Shown: positions 13,932-26,142 of the stretch, piece after piece
Layout: the number at the start of each line of letters is the position of its first letter
How positions within the stretch are numbered: position 1 is the stretch's first letter
Assembly: GCA_028023455.1 (NCBI GenBank)
Contig: JAQFVV010006336.1
Coordinates: 308,001 to 372,000 of the forward strand
Reading direction: 5' to 3'
Length of the DNA stretch: 64,000 nucleotides
DNA from: Epiperipatus broadwayi
Lineage: Eukaryota > Onychophora > Udeonychophora > Euonychophora > Peripatidae
Position numbers and translations under genes: made by a program
The notes under the pieces: model-generated
The model's database searches: none
Told to the model about the DNA's origin: nothing
Seen by the model: only the letters and a program-made list of their open reading frames with translations

Positions 13932-15540
13932 TCCTCATAATTACATCTAACTTAAAAAAAAAAATAGTATATTTGTATTTAAATATTAAATAAAGTTAAT
14001 AAAAGAGAGAAAAACACTCTTTATAAAGTATAATGTATATTTAAAAAAATAACTATATGTCCTATTTTAGACAAATACAACTGCAGTTTTACACTTTTTA
14101 GGATTTGATTACTGTTTTAAATAACAGCAGTCATTCGCAAGTGAATATTTTTCCCCTCCTCAAAGATATATCATTTTGTCAGAATCTCGCCCTCCACATA
14201 TGCTAGGCATCATCATATCCACCTAAAGAATGCATCAACAAAGCCATCAATATACTTCGTAAAAGTTTCTTTGAGGCAATTCTTATAATATAAATTAAAA
14301 ATCCTCTGCTATGAAAACTATGCTCAAGTTTTTCATTATATATTATATTTAGAAGTCACTTCTGTTTACTTGATTAACAAGCCTAAATGCTCTCTTAAAA
14401 TAATAGATTTAACTTCATCTCATCCAACACGCTATGATTTTTTTCATTATATTTTCAGATTCCTATGAAGTAGCATTGAATAATATTTTATCTGCATTTT
14501 TATGTTACATTATTAACCATTCTATATTTCCCTCCCATACTTAGTTCTATATATAACTAAGTTAATTGAAGTAGATAACAATATGATGAAATATATATAA
14601 TGGATTCTGTGTTGCCTCTCAACATCTAAGTTCATTTTCCTACCTACATTTTTTTCTTCCATTAATTACCAACCAAAATTTTTATATATTGCATTCAAAA
14701 CGTTAAGAATATTCTGTAAATCATTTTAGAAATTAAAGAGATGAATTTCTTATTTTTGTTTTTAATCAGTTCAAATCAAAAACTCTAACAAACCTATATA
14801 TTATTTAGATACCTGCTTCATGAAACCATTTATAGACAATTCCTAAGACTATTACTATATAAATATAAAACAAAGTTGCTCAATCCCATTCTTTTACTTT
14901 AAATTTCTCATATTTCCACTACTAATAATAGCATTTTTATTATCATATAACAGCTCTATATAACTGTGAATTAATTAAATACAATAAACAATGAACTAAA
15001 TTTAAAAAATTGCCATAAAGTGTTTTAATTAAATGAGGCATTTGTCCTGCTTAAACATAGGCATTTGTCCTGCTTAAATATTTTATTGACCTACTCTTTT
15101 ATTTACTGGATTTACATTTCATTATTAATCCTTTTCTTTAATCTATTATCTTTTCTCACCATCTAGCTCTTAATATTGATCTAAATATTAGCTATGAAAG
15201 TCAACCCATTCTTCAGTGCAATCATTCCGATTTCTACACCAGAACTGTTATTTCTGAAATATATATTCTTTTCAAAAAAATTAATATTCTTTTAATTACA
15301 CCCATTGAGGCTTGGTTTGCCTTCAACAATATTATTAATTCAGTTATTAAGCAATATACAAAGAAAACACAAAACACACACAGTATTAATCAAAGAGTTT
15401 AACATGCTAAAACAGAAACTAAAAGTTACTTCATATAATCCTGCCTCTATCCCTTCAACTATTTGCCTTAATTAACAATACAAAAAATCCAATTACTATT
15501 TGTTGAATATCTCTTAACTAAAAATGTAAAAGTATTTTTG
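13932..15540. other. C-over-G skewed AT-rich DNA; 24-bp duplication at 15036-15083
   Basis: From about 14100 onward the plus strand is rich in C and very poor in G, the same bias as the LINE remnant at 15541-16600, so part of this may be its upstream body. No domain was readable. GGCATTTGTCCTGCTTAAA occurs twice, about 25 bases apart, near 15036-15083. Confidence 0.5.
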
Positions 15541-16600
15541 ACTCAACCTCAGGGGATACATACAGTGAGCCTCACATACAAAAAAATATTACCCTTTCAT
15601 TCAACATAAAAAAATAATCAATCAGTCACAGGCCATCAGAGAGCTGGCAGATGCTTCCCCTATTATTCTATCATTTCAAAGCCAAATTTTAATATCCCCC
15701 CTTCCCTGATACTGATACCCATTCTTTTGAATTCAGTAATTTTAACCACAAATTACAAAAAATGATATTATACTCAAGCCCAACTCTTTTCCAAGTAGCA
15801 TATCTCCCAGTCTTCATACAATCTCCAAATTCAAATTTTCCAAAGCTTCTTTACTTTTAATACTAAATCTATTCAATCATCTTTTTAAGTAAGTCTATTT
15901 ACTTGAACAACTATATTCTATCTCTTTAGTTCCTTTCCTCAAAACATATTCTTGCATTCCTTTAAAAAACTTATACCCCATCTCTATTTTAATCAAAACC
16001 ATAGAATTCATTATCAAAGATAAAATACAATCTATTATTCTGACTCTATTTTAGCTTTCCAATTCTAAAGAGGCTCTTTTTAAAACAATTATAAACCAAG
16101 TGAGATATTCGAAAAAAACTGGTCCACTTACTGTTTAATTAGATACTGCATTAGCTATTGAGTCTATCCCAAATAAAATATGACCCAGGTTCTAATAATC
16201 CAGAACATTCCTGTACCCACATTATATATTCTCACCAATTTTCTCATAATTAGAGAAATCCAAATTATTCTTAATGGAAATTTCTTATCTGGTTTCAATC
16301 TTCACAATTTCATTACCCAAGGATTATTCCTTACTGCTTCACTACTTATAACTTATATTAATCTTTTGCTATTAGAAATTGAAAACAAAATACTGACATC
16401 TATATTGCAGTTATAAATAAAAACATTAAATATATTTTCCATATAGATGATCTCATAATGTTCATCAACAGCAAAACAACTATTTTTATTCTACTCACCC
16501 TTTGGTTTCTTGGATGCAATTTCTGCTTAAACTCATTAAAAAAAAAAACTGAAATTATATTTCTATAACAAAATAAATACTAAAATTAGAGTTCAAACTC
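15541..16600 (+). mobile_element. LINE reverse transcriptase remnant (R2/HERO-like group suspected)
   Basis: Three reverse-transcriptase landmarks occur in the right order on the plus strand in shifted frames. Near 16147-16165 there is a degraded 'kAfDSIPh' box (LAIESIPN). At 16180-16416 the open stretch includes ILNGNFL and ITQGLFLTASLL, which matches the RT motif 'GIFQGDSLSPLLF' and the following 'P/NLLLEIEN' helix. At 16440-16454 HIDDLIMF corresponds to the catalytic YxDDLxxF box, with His replacing the first aromatic, and KKKTEIIFL follows as the primer-grip side. Downstream is a decayed tail to about 16600. Many frameshifts and stops mean it is inactive. The strand is unusually G-poor. 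The RT identity is well supported by motif order and spacing; the R2/HERO group is a guess from the GIFQGDSLSPLLF style. Confidence 0.65.
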
Positions 16601-16887
16601 TCACACTTTCAGATATATTTGCAATCACATAGAGCTTAATGACCTCACCTGCACCACTGTAATCACTGGTTATTAAAATTAGGATATTATCTTTGCTTTA
16701 ATATTCAGTACATTTCATTAACCATATAGTTTCCTTATTTTAAAATTCATGTATAATAAATAAGCCATCCGATCAAACATTAACTCTAAAACCAGTTTAA
16801 ATTTAACAGCACAAATCATATGCTAATTAATTTTCCACAACCTCAAATCCAATATATATATATATTCTCTTTCCTCTCTTTCTTTTT

Positions 16888-16958
<71 letters not shown>

Positions 16959-17396
16959 CCGCCATATATATATATATATATAATTTTAATAAAACACATA
17001 TTCTAGCAAAAATTGAATTATATGACCAGAAATTGATATGGGAAGCTATGGAGATTTTTAAAAGGCCTAAGAGCATAAATGAAAAGTATGAATCAAAGAA
17101 AATTAACAATATTTGGAAAAACCTTTTTGGAGGATAAAATATTTTTTTAAAACTTCTCAATCAATATAATTTGAAAATGAGGAGAAAATAACAAAGTGAA
17201 AAAAATAATGATTTTAAATTTTACCACATACATTCTTATGATTTGAGAAAGAAGAAGCTCTGAGGAAAGTCCTTGTTATTGTACTGAAACATTAGCTATT
17301 TACACTATTATATTTTTATTACACAGAAGTTCCTGAAAATAATATTATGAATTCATTTTAGCTGTGAAAATATTAGAATTAATATATATATTATAA
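16601..17396. other. AT-rich with a long (AT)n array interrupted by CGCCGCC
   Basis: An (AT)n tract runs from about 16890 to 16981 and is broken by CGCCGCC at about 16957-16963. Frames of about 105 codons on both strands are products of the dinucleotide repeat and are not genes. The rest is AT-rich. Confidence 0.8.
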
Positions 17397-18640
17397 TGGT
17401 CAGGGTGAATCTGCCATATAGGGTGCCACCAGGCTATTTGAACCTGGAAAATTTATATAGTAGGCAGAAACGTACTGTTAAGATTTAATTTTTACATATA
17501 TGTTTTATTCCAACCATCAGCCCAGGCCACTAGCTCAGGGAGCAGCAGAGATAATTTATAATATAAATTCTTATGTTTTAATAAAGATTTATATTTTCAA
17601 AATATTTTAATATTTTAAAAAATAAATAAGCCACTGCCAGTAATTAACATACAAAACAACATTTATTAATGCACATATAAATAAAATTGAGGAATAAAAT
17701 TTATCTTTAGATTTTAATATTAATTTTTAAATTTAAATTACTATTTTAAACAGTCCACACAAATGGACATTTTAATAAATTTTACTTTAGAATGTTGAGT
17801 ATAGATAGGCTACATAGATTACTCAGTTAAAAACTTTTAAAAACAATCGTTCAATCTCAGACCAAAAGTTTGCAGCCAAACCAATGCCTGCTTCCAGATA
17901 TATAGTCACAACCAATGCAATATGAAGTTGCTAGCATAAAACCACACTGACAGGAATGTGCATCTGATAGCATGATATTATTTGAAGGACATGATCCTCG
18001 TCCAGTACAGGAATGTGCATCTGTCTGGTGAAGGCATCATGTATATAAAATAATTAAAAAGAAGTGCTACATATGGGGGAGAGTGGTCTATCTGCTGACT
18101 TATAGTTTCTATCCATAGAGCTAAAAAAGGGTCAATGGCGCAGGAAATATGTTTGCATCCATTGCAATGCAATGACTACATCTTTGGGTCATGCATTCAG
18201 TTGGGTACATTGTCCTGTATGCTAAACATGCTTCACACTACATTGATATAAACACCCATATATCCCTCCACCAGCATCAACATAACTATAAAACAAATAG
18301 CCTGAAATAAAAGCCCTTTAAAATAAACATAAACGATCAAAATATAAAGTTATTGATGGAATTGCAGTGGGAAATTTACAATAAACCCAATGGCATTTAT
18401 CATAAGATGCCGCATTGACACCAATAACTTAAAAGATATACAAATAAATACGTTTGGACACTCAGCAAAGGTGTCATATTTACCGATATATATATATATA
18501 TATATTAATCAATATGAAAAAAAAAATTAAACGTTAACGAATCTATGCAGCCATCTACACCCAACTTAAATTTAATATGTTGAAATAATTTAGTCAATAA
18601 ATATTAATAATAATAATAAAAAATGGAAATGATTAAATTA
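17397..18640 (-). repeat. Unclassified 1.1-kb interspersed repeat, minus-strand copy
   Basis: This is the inverted counterpart of 28380-29452. On the minus strand it begins with AAATTTAAGTTGGGTGTAGATGGCTGCATAGATTCG, passes a block containing AATCTATGTAGCCTATCTATACTCAACATTCT and a CTGGCAGTGGCTTATT block, and ends with TTCCAGGTTCAAATAGCCTGGTGGCACCC and CCCTGACCA. Blocks match the plus copy in the same order with roughly a third of bases different, so both copies are old. The 3' block contains a B-box-like GGTTCAAATAGCC, and the plus copy ends in an (AAT)n tail, which suggests a non-LTR retroelement or large SINE. No protein domain was found. Confidence 0.75.
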
Positions 18641-18792
18641 GCAAACTCAAATTATAAAATTAAACATCAATAATTGATTTTGAAATCTTAAAAGTCAGAT
18701 TAAAGTTCATTTTAAAAAAAATAGGTTTAGTTGATTATTAAAAGCTTGTCAAATCTTGAAAGTTCTTAATTACTATTTTTAAAATTTTACAG

Positions 18793-18916
18793 TTCATATC
18801 TTACAGTAGAAGAGCTCCCAGTTCCTGATGCTAATTCCCATGAAGTCTTTATGTGTCATACTTTCATGGAAGACTGGTCTGTTATTCTGGAGACAGCCTT
18901 AGCTGGTTCATCCTGA
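18793..18916 (+). CDS. Possible terminal coding exon of an unidentified gene
   Basis: A TTTTTAAAATTTTACAG sequence that could serve as a splice acceptor ends at 18792. It is followed in one frame by 40 open codons to TGA at 18914-18916, with residues such as EELPVPDANSHEVF and CHTFMEDWSVILETA. Base composition is close to balanced, unlike the flanking 20-25% G+C DNA, and codon use looks natural (CTC, GTC, GAC, CTG, GCC present). The family is not recognised. Alternatives: an exon-like fragment inside an old repeat, or chance. No upstream partner exon can be pointed to, and the minus-strand frame at 19030-19257 is not better supported. Confidence 0.3.
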
Positions 18917-19526
18917 TACTATTTTATTGTAGGACTCATATGATTTGGGTCTACAATAGTGCTATTCATAAATTAACAGTCACTTCATTTGAAATAAGAG
19001 AGAGTGAAAAGTTCGTTCTTTTACCTTTCTCAAAAAATCCAAGCTGGAAACTGTCTTTTAATTTGAATTGTTTTCTTTTTATAGAAATCCTCTGGAGTCA
19101 CTGAACATAGTTTCCTGTTCCAATCATTTTCATTAAGATCCGAGCATTGGTTATTGCTTCTATTGGACATTCTAATTTTTTTTATTCCATTATCTGACTT
19201 TTTAATTATATAAAAGCCCCAAAGGCTAGTTTGCTTTTCCTTTAATCTATAAAACAATCATTTCCATTTACTGAGATTTCATAGGAATCTTTTAACAAAA
19301 AATATTTTAACTTTAGATCTTGTACTTTTTTTTTTATAGAAAAGTTATGTTCAAATACTTAAAAAAAACAACAACAAGCTTTTAACTCCATCTGTGCGAT
19401 GTATTATATACATTAAACAACTCTTTTTAATTTTAGCTTTTAGTTTTTAATAAATTTATTTATATTTACAAACTTAAGTTTTTAATTTTAATTTTAAATT
19501 AATGTAATGGCATATTATATACCGTT

Positions 19527-19574
<48 letters not shown>

Positions 19575-22053
19575 TCCACATTTTTAACTTCTTTATTATC
19601 AACTAAAGTATAATATGTATAGATACAATAGGTAATATACACATAACCTAATATAAATTATGTATCCATATATTTCATCAATAATGATTATGTTAAAAGT
19701 AAATAAATAAAAGTAAAATATAAATCACACTCTATTTATGGTATTTTTTTCATTTAATTGATAACAAAAACAGACCTATGTTATTTCTTGATACTCTAAA
19801 GTTGCATTATGTTTTAACTATTTATTTCTTAAAATCCTTGAAAATACTTTGCTATAGTGGAAAACAAATAGTATTTGACAAAAATTACTGTAGAATTTTC
19901 TAGTTCCTTTATTTTTACAATTTGGAATGATAGAAATATTTAAAATCAGATGGGAAAACTTCAAAAATCCATATTTTTAGTAAAAAAATTCAATAGTTTT
20001 GAAGTTAGCATATTTCATTTTTAGAAACTTCTACAGATATCTGATCAGAACCTACACACATTTAGAAAAAGCTGTTTTAATATCAACAAACTGAATATTT
20101 TTATTCAAATTTAAATAAGGCAGTAGGATGGATACATCATTAAAATTTATCACTGATTAAAAATTGTCACTTGAATTTTAATTTTATTTTTTAAAAGCTA
20201 ATCAAAATACTCCCTTCTAATAAAATATTATTATCCTATAAAAGAATGTCATCTATTAATTTAATACAATTAATATTGTTTTATTTTACCATCCATATTG
20301 TTCTTTCAATGCATATGATTTATTATCTTTGCTATTTTAATTTATTAATCTTTTATAATTTTTTCTTCAGTTAATGACTTCTGTCTTTAAGTCTCTACAT
20401 AGTTTGTGAAGCTTATTATCTATCAAACAGAGAATCTTACATAGTTGAGTCATTGATAACAAAATTCTGTGACAGAACGGCTCAATAGTTTTTTTAATGA
20501 ATTCAAAAACAGGCTTAGTCACACAGAAAAAAAAAATTCCTTAAGAGAATTCTACACTTTAATAATAGAATAATATTGAAATTCAAATGATCTATTTTCA
20601 TGTTTAACATCTATGGAGAATATTATAACATGAGGACAGCAGTTAATTTATTAGATCCATTATCACTATAACAATTAGTTAAAATGCAAACAAAAGACTG
20701 ATTCTACTTAGCAAACCAGGATACTCTCTTCAAGCTTTTCTATGTTTTACTTTTCAAATACTTATCTTTAAAAACTCATACCTTCTATAATTTCTTCCCT
20801 ATATCTTTTGTTACTTAATGTTTTGAAACAGAAGTGTAATCCAATTTATTTTGCTATTCAAAATTTAATAAAATAATAATTATCTCACATTACTCTTATC
20901 TTTCCAATTTATTTTCTTTGTTCTTTCCAGGTGGGCATCTCTAAATTTCTAATTTTTTTAAAATTTTTTTTCAATTAATCATGTATTTGTTACACATAGA
21001 ACTACATTTTAACAGGTCTTATTATTAACTAAATTTATTGATTACAGGTATTTAATACGTTTTTCCTACTTTTTGTTTTAAAAACAAAAACATAGAGATG
21101 TTAAGTTGTAATTAGCAATAAAAATTGTCTTTTATACTTTATTTATTCAAGAAAATATCTTAATTAGAGATTTAAGTGATTTTATTCTCATAAAAGGAAA
21201 ATAACTTTCTTAATTATTATGATAACCGACACTCATAAATTTTTTTAACCCAATGATAACCATGGTCTTGAAGAGTGCCTGTAATGAAGAATATATAATA
21301 TTATATTTCTTACTTACTATCAGCACATAAAATCTTATCTGATCAACCCTGATCATCCTGAAATTTTACATCCAAGCTCAGAATAATGGATATCTAGTTA
21401 CTGACTAATATTGAATGGCTAACTAGACTGACTACAGATTACTTACCTAAAAATAAAATAATATCGCACAAAAAATTTTCAGCTAATTGAAAATATTTTC
21501 CAATTCAGCAAATTTTAAAATGTAGGTTGAAGACATAAAAAGTACGCGATAGAATGTGACCATTATTATAAGAACTTAAGACTAAATCATGTAAGAACTT
21601 AAGATGGAAACCATTAGACAATAATTTATCCAAATTAAAACTTTTTTTTGTTGTAGTTTTGATTGATAATACTTTTTTCTATACATATAATTATTTCAAA
21701 AAATCGCAATTATTATTTTCATGATACTCATTTTAAATTAATTCATGGTAATTTATTTTTTTTCTAATTTATTTTTATTAGTTTTAAATTAGTTTGAAAT
21801 AGTAAATTGATTGGTGCAACAACATAGATAAAACCAACAAAATATTGATACAGAATATATTAAATCATAAAATCAAATTTAATAAAATCAAAGTCATATG
21901 ATTATTATCATGTGGCAATTTACTTTTTATAAAATCCATTAGAGATAATAGCATAAACAACAGTAATACTGAAAAAATAATGTGATAATTCTAAATAATG
22001 AGATTTATTATGTTTCTTTAAAAAAGTTGACCATCATATAACATGAAAAAGCC

Positions 22054-22126
<73 letters not shown>

Positions 22127-22135
22127 ATTAAAATA
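18917..22135. other. AT-rich, nothing recognised; (AT)n at 19531-19572 and 22057-22124
   Basis: Three kilobases of AT-rich DNA. Perfect (AT)n arrays lie at about 19531-19572 and 22057-22124, the second ending just before the minus-strand Penelope-like element. No gene or shared repeat was seen. Confidence 0.65.
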
Positions 22136-24720
22136 AATAAATTCAATATAAAATCAAAACTACCCCAAATCTAAAATTAAACCAGACCAGAATAAAAATA
22201 ATATTAAAACACAACCTAAGGTTTCACTCTACAACAGACTTCTAATAAAGAAATAATAAAAAAAACACAACTTATATATACTATTAAAAACTACCCACAA
22301 ATCCATTCACTTCCATCCACCCTTAATATTAAAAACTCTTAAATAAGTTAATTCTTCAGAATCATAAATTTTCAATAATAAAGACTCTTTAATTCTTCTT
22401 TTATTTCATTTCTCTAAAGAAAACCTTAGCTTCATCAAAATCAATAGTGTCCTTATCTTTTAATGGACATCAAAGCAGAACTAAGATATCTATTTTAACT
22501 CTACTTTATAACTTTACTCTTATTTAAACTCAAACTACTTGACCTATTAAACCTTCTTACAAAATAAACAAGGAATAAAATATACCACACAGGAATAGTC
22601 TTTCTATCAAAAACTTCCTTTTATTATTCAATAAATTATTCAATTAACACCCCTTTCCAAGCAATTTCTATTCCAAACAATTTACTATTTCTACACACAA
22701 TTTTATAAGAAGACAATTTAAATCAAAGAAATAAAATCATATTTTCTTTAACCTTTATCCTTACAAATATTACTATTAAATAAAATACTTTTAACAAATT
22801 TATCAGAGTATCCAACACTTAAATAATCTTTATAAAATTGATATCTGAAACAAAGCTACCCCCTAGAATTATTTAATTTAATATCCTATGACAATAATTC
22901 CTTAAAGCAGCTACTTTATGAGATAAGACTGATAGCTATCAGGTTTAATTATAGATCTTAATTCTTTACTTTTAACTAAATGACTGACAATAAACAATTA
23001 GTTTCTATATTTCTAATCACCAAAAGATCTAAAAATTTTAACTTACCAAAATCTAACCCCCTCCTTCTAACACAAATTTTATAGAAGGATCAAAACAATT
23101 AAACTCATTTACAAATTCCTTCAATTTACCATTCTCAACAACAAATAAACAATCATCAACATATCTACAAATAATTTTACATATAAACAATTCTTTTTAA
23201 TAATAATTTCCTCTTCCATAAAACTAATATAAACTGAACATACTAAAGGAGAAATAATATAACCTATTATCCACCCTTCCTTATCTTATAAAAATTACTT
23301 TATAAGTAAAATACATAGAATCTTCCAATAACAAAAGCAATCTTTAATTACCTTAATTTTATTTTATAAAGAACTTTTCTTAATCAATACAGACAAAAGA
23401 ACATCAATACTGCTTAACCTATTAACAGACTGATACATATTTTCAATATCTAAACTTCCAAATACCCAACTACTTTCCATTTTAAAATTATTAATCTTAT
23501 CAAAACCTCAAAAGAAGAAGAAATTATACTGACCAAAATCAACAAATTTTTAAAAAATTTTCAAATCTAGAAATACCTTTACAACACTACCTGTAAAATC
23601 AAAAATAAATCTTAAAGGAAAAATCTTTATGAGTTTTAATATTAAAACATCTTAGCTGGTAAAATCATTAGGATAGCATTTTAAATACTACTCTATTAAA
23701 AATTTTAAATTAACATTTTCTTCATAATATCTATCAATTTTAATCAAATTACCTGATTTTTATCTAACAACATATATTTACCATTTTTAATCCTCCATTT
23801 CTTAAACATCTCCTTCATAATAACAAACCTACCAGTTTAAAATGATTAATCATAGCAATTAACCTATTTTTAAGATGTTTAACTCAGCAGGATTAATAAC
23901 AAATTTTCTTCCTTTTAAACTTTTATTCAAAATCGATTGAATACCAATTTTTATCACTCAAATTACTAGATTCAATAGACGAAATTGTATCAAAAACTAT
24001 ATTTTTTGAATGAAATGGAACAAAATTTGGGCCTTTACCAAGAATATCTAATTCTCTATCATTTAACTTCAAATCCTAAGATTAACAACTCTATCCTCAG
24101 AAACATTATTCTCATAACCTTTATCACTACAATAAACTTTATTAACTTTCCCAAACAACCACTTTATTTCTTTTATTTTACAATATAAATTTACTATTCT
24201 GCTAAATGTCTCATAAAAAAATTCAAAATTGAATAATTAAAATCTTCCTCCTTTCTAAATAAAATCTATTCCTTTTATATAGATAAATAAATTTATAAAA
24301 CCTTACAAAATTATCTTTTAAAAAACTATTCAATATATATGTTTGTAACTTAAAAACTAAATTTTTATTTTGAATCAACTTTTTATTTTTACTAAAATTA
24401 ATAACACAACACCTAGGAAAAACACTAAATTCCCTACATTTTTTAAGAAAATAAATCTGCCATCGTAAAGATTCTATCTTATCACTCAATTTAGACAAAT
24501 TTTTAATCCTTCTAATATCATTAAATGGAAAATTATTAAAAATTAAGCTCCACAAACCCATACTAAATACCCAAATTACCAATACTCTTATAAATTAAAA
24601 CCCAATAAAACCTACACACACTTCTATATATATAATATAACTAAATAAACACAAATATACTCTTTCAACCCAAACTCACACAACAAACATAATATACATA
24701 AATGACATTCCAATATATCA
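22136..24720 (-). mobile_element. Penelope-like element (GIY-YIG-bearing), minus-strand copy with N-terminal region
   Basis: On the minus strand this is a second copy of the element at 25119-27128, running from about 24600 (5') to 22143 (3'), where it ends AAATTTTAGATTTGGGGTAGTTTTGATTTT. It extends further 5' than the plus copy and so supplies the N-terminal region (24223-24582). The RT core is present near 23150-23230, but one base is missing just before the YVDD box (GTAGATATGTTGATG against GTCAGATATG in the plus copy), so the frame is lost. The GIY-YIG region lies around 22540-22620 and is also broken. Penelope-like elements are retroelements whose telomerase-related RT is usually joined to a GIY-YIG nuclease that opens the target. 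This copy cannot make a working protein. Confidence 0.9.
24223..24582 (-). pseudogene. N-terminal segment of the Penelope-like polyprotein (119 codons)
   Basis: This open minus-strand frame lies upstream of, and co-oriented with, the RT of the minus copy. It is basic and rich in Lys, Phe, Asn and Leu (for example SLRWQIYFLKKCREF, residues about 39-53). Its position before the RT fits the N-terminal extension found in Penelope-like proteins. It stops before the part equivalent to 25119 in the plus copy, where a continuous frame would be expected to run into the RT, so the protein is broken. The plus copy lacks this part because of 5' truncation. The function of this region is not established. 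The call rests on position and orientation, not on a recognised domain. Confidence 0.55.
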
Positions 24721-24830
24721 ATAATTAAAAAACAAAAAACAAAATTAAATATATCAATAATAAAATGTCTATAATAAATATCAATAATAAAATATCAATA
24801 ATAATAATAATAATAAAAAAAAAAATCTTT
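24720..24830. repeat. Imperfect ATCAATAATAAAAT minisatellite
   Basis: The units ATATCAATAATAAAAT and AATAATAATAATAA are repeated irregularly between the two Penelope-like copies, ending in a poly-A stretch. Confidence 0.7.
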
Positions 24831-24911
24831 ACACTACATCAGCAAAACTACTCTTAAACTCAAAAAAACTCATTAAAATGTAAACATTACAAGCATAAAG
24901 CTAAACTAGTC

Positions 24912-25118
24912 AATATAAAATCAAAACTACCCCAAATCTAAAATTAAACCAGACCAGAATAAAAATAATATTAAAACACAACCTAAGGTTTCACTGCTAC
25001 AAGCAGACTTCTCAAGTGTAAAGAAATAATAAAAAAAAAACACAACTAATATATACTATTAAAAACTACCCACAAATCCATTCACTTCCCATCCACCCTT
25101 AATATTAAAAGAACTCTT
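24912..25118 (-). repeat. Inverted 3' tail of the Penelope-like element, joined to the plus copy
   Basis: This 207-bp block is almost identical to the reverse complement of about 26930-27128: it shares AAAATCAAAACTACCCCAAA, CCTAAGGTTTCACTGCTACA and CTTCCCATCCACCCTTAATA. At 25118/25119 it is joined directly to the 5'-truncated plus copy, so the 25 kb element begins with an inverted piece of its own end. Penelope-like elements are known for such inverted terminal fragments ('pseudo-LTR' arrangement). It is closer to the plus copy than to the minus copy (it keeps CTGCTACAAGCAGACTTCTCAAGTG, shortened in the minus copy), which suggests that it arose with the plus insertion. Confidence 0.9.
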
Positions 25119-26142
25119 AGATATTCTTGGTAAAGGCCCAAATTTTGTTCCATTTCATTCAAAAAATATAGTTTTTGATACAATTTCGTCTATTGAATCT
25201 AGTAATTTGAGTGATGAGCAGAAAGTTGGTATTCAATCGATTTTGAATAAAAGTTTAAAAAGGAAAGAAAAATTTGTTATTAATCCTGCTGAGATTAAAC
25301 ATCTTAAAAATAGGTTAATTGCTAATGATGTAATCATTTCTCGTGAAGACAAAGCTGGTAGGTTTGTTATTATGAAAGGAGATGATTTCAAAGAGAATAT
25401 GGATAGAGAATTAAATAATGGTAAATATATGTTGTTAGATAAAAATCCAGGTAATTTGATTAAAAGAAAATTGATAGATATTATGAAGAAAATGGTTAAT
25501 TTAAAAATTTTTAATAGAGTAGATTATTTAAAATGCTATCCTAATGATTTTGCATCAGCTAAGATGTTTGTGAATATTAAAACTCATAAAGATGGTTTTC
25601 CTTTAAGATTTATTTTTGATTTTACAGGTAGTGTTGTAGAAGGTATTTCTAGATTCTTGAATAATTTTTTAAAACAATTTGTTGATTTTGGTCAGTACAC
25701 AGTTTCTTCTTCTTTTGAGGCTTTTGATAAGATTAATAATTTTAAAATGGAAAGTAGTTGGGTATTTGGAAGTTTAGATATTGAAAATATGTATCAGTCT
25801 GTTAATAGGTTAAGCAGTATTGATGTTCTTTTGTCTGTATTGATTAAGAAAAGTTCTTTATCAAAAAATAAAATTAAGGTAATTAAAGATTTGCTTTTGT
25901 TATTGGAAGATTCTATGTATTTTACTTATAAAGGTAATTTTTATAAGATTAAGGAAGGGTGGATAATAGGTTATATTATTTCTCTTTTAGTATGTTCAGT
26001 TTATATTAGTTTTATGGAAGAGGAAATTATTATTAAAAAGAATTGTTTATATGTAAAATTATTTGTCAGATATGTTGATGATTGTTTATTTGTTGTTGAG
26101 AATGGTAAATTGAAGGAATTTGTAAATGAGTTTAATTGTTAG
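25119..26142 (+). pseudogene. Penelope-like reverse transcriptase, truncated and frameshifted
   Basis: The frame is open from the junction at 25119 to TAG at 26140-26142; no ATG opens it because the 5' end is missing. Counting residues from 25207 (a TTG codon), the Penelope signature KTHKDGFPLRFIF is at 125-137, motif A SLDIENMY at 189-196 with catalytic Asp191, a motif B region at 251-268, and the catalytic YVDD box at 289-292 (bases 26071-26082). Motif B is abnormal: the expected MGSPLSP-type loop reads IGYIISLL, so activity is doubtful even without the frameshift. The minus copy shows that the ancestral frame ran on past residue 311 into the linker: it has extra bases at GTTTTGATCCTTC where this copy has GTTAGATCTTC. 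The RT would copy the element RNA at a nicked target. Confidence 0.92.

Noticed and set aside
16820-17160. 105-codon frames on both strands
   Set aside because: They run through an (AT)n array giving Tyr-Ile repeats; no domain.
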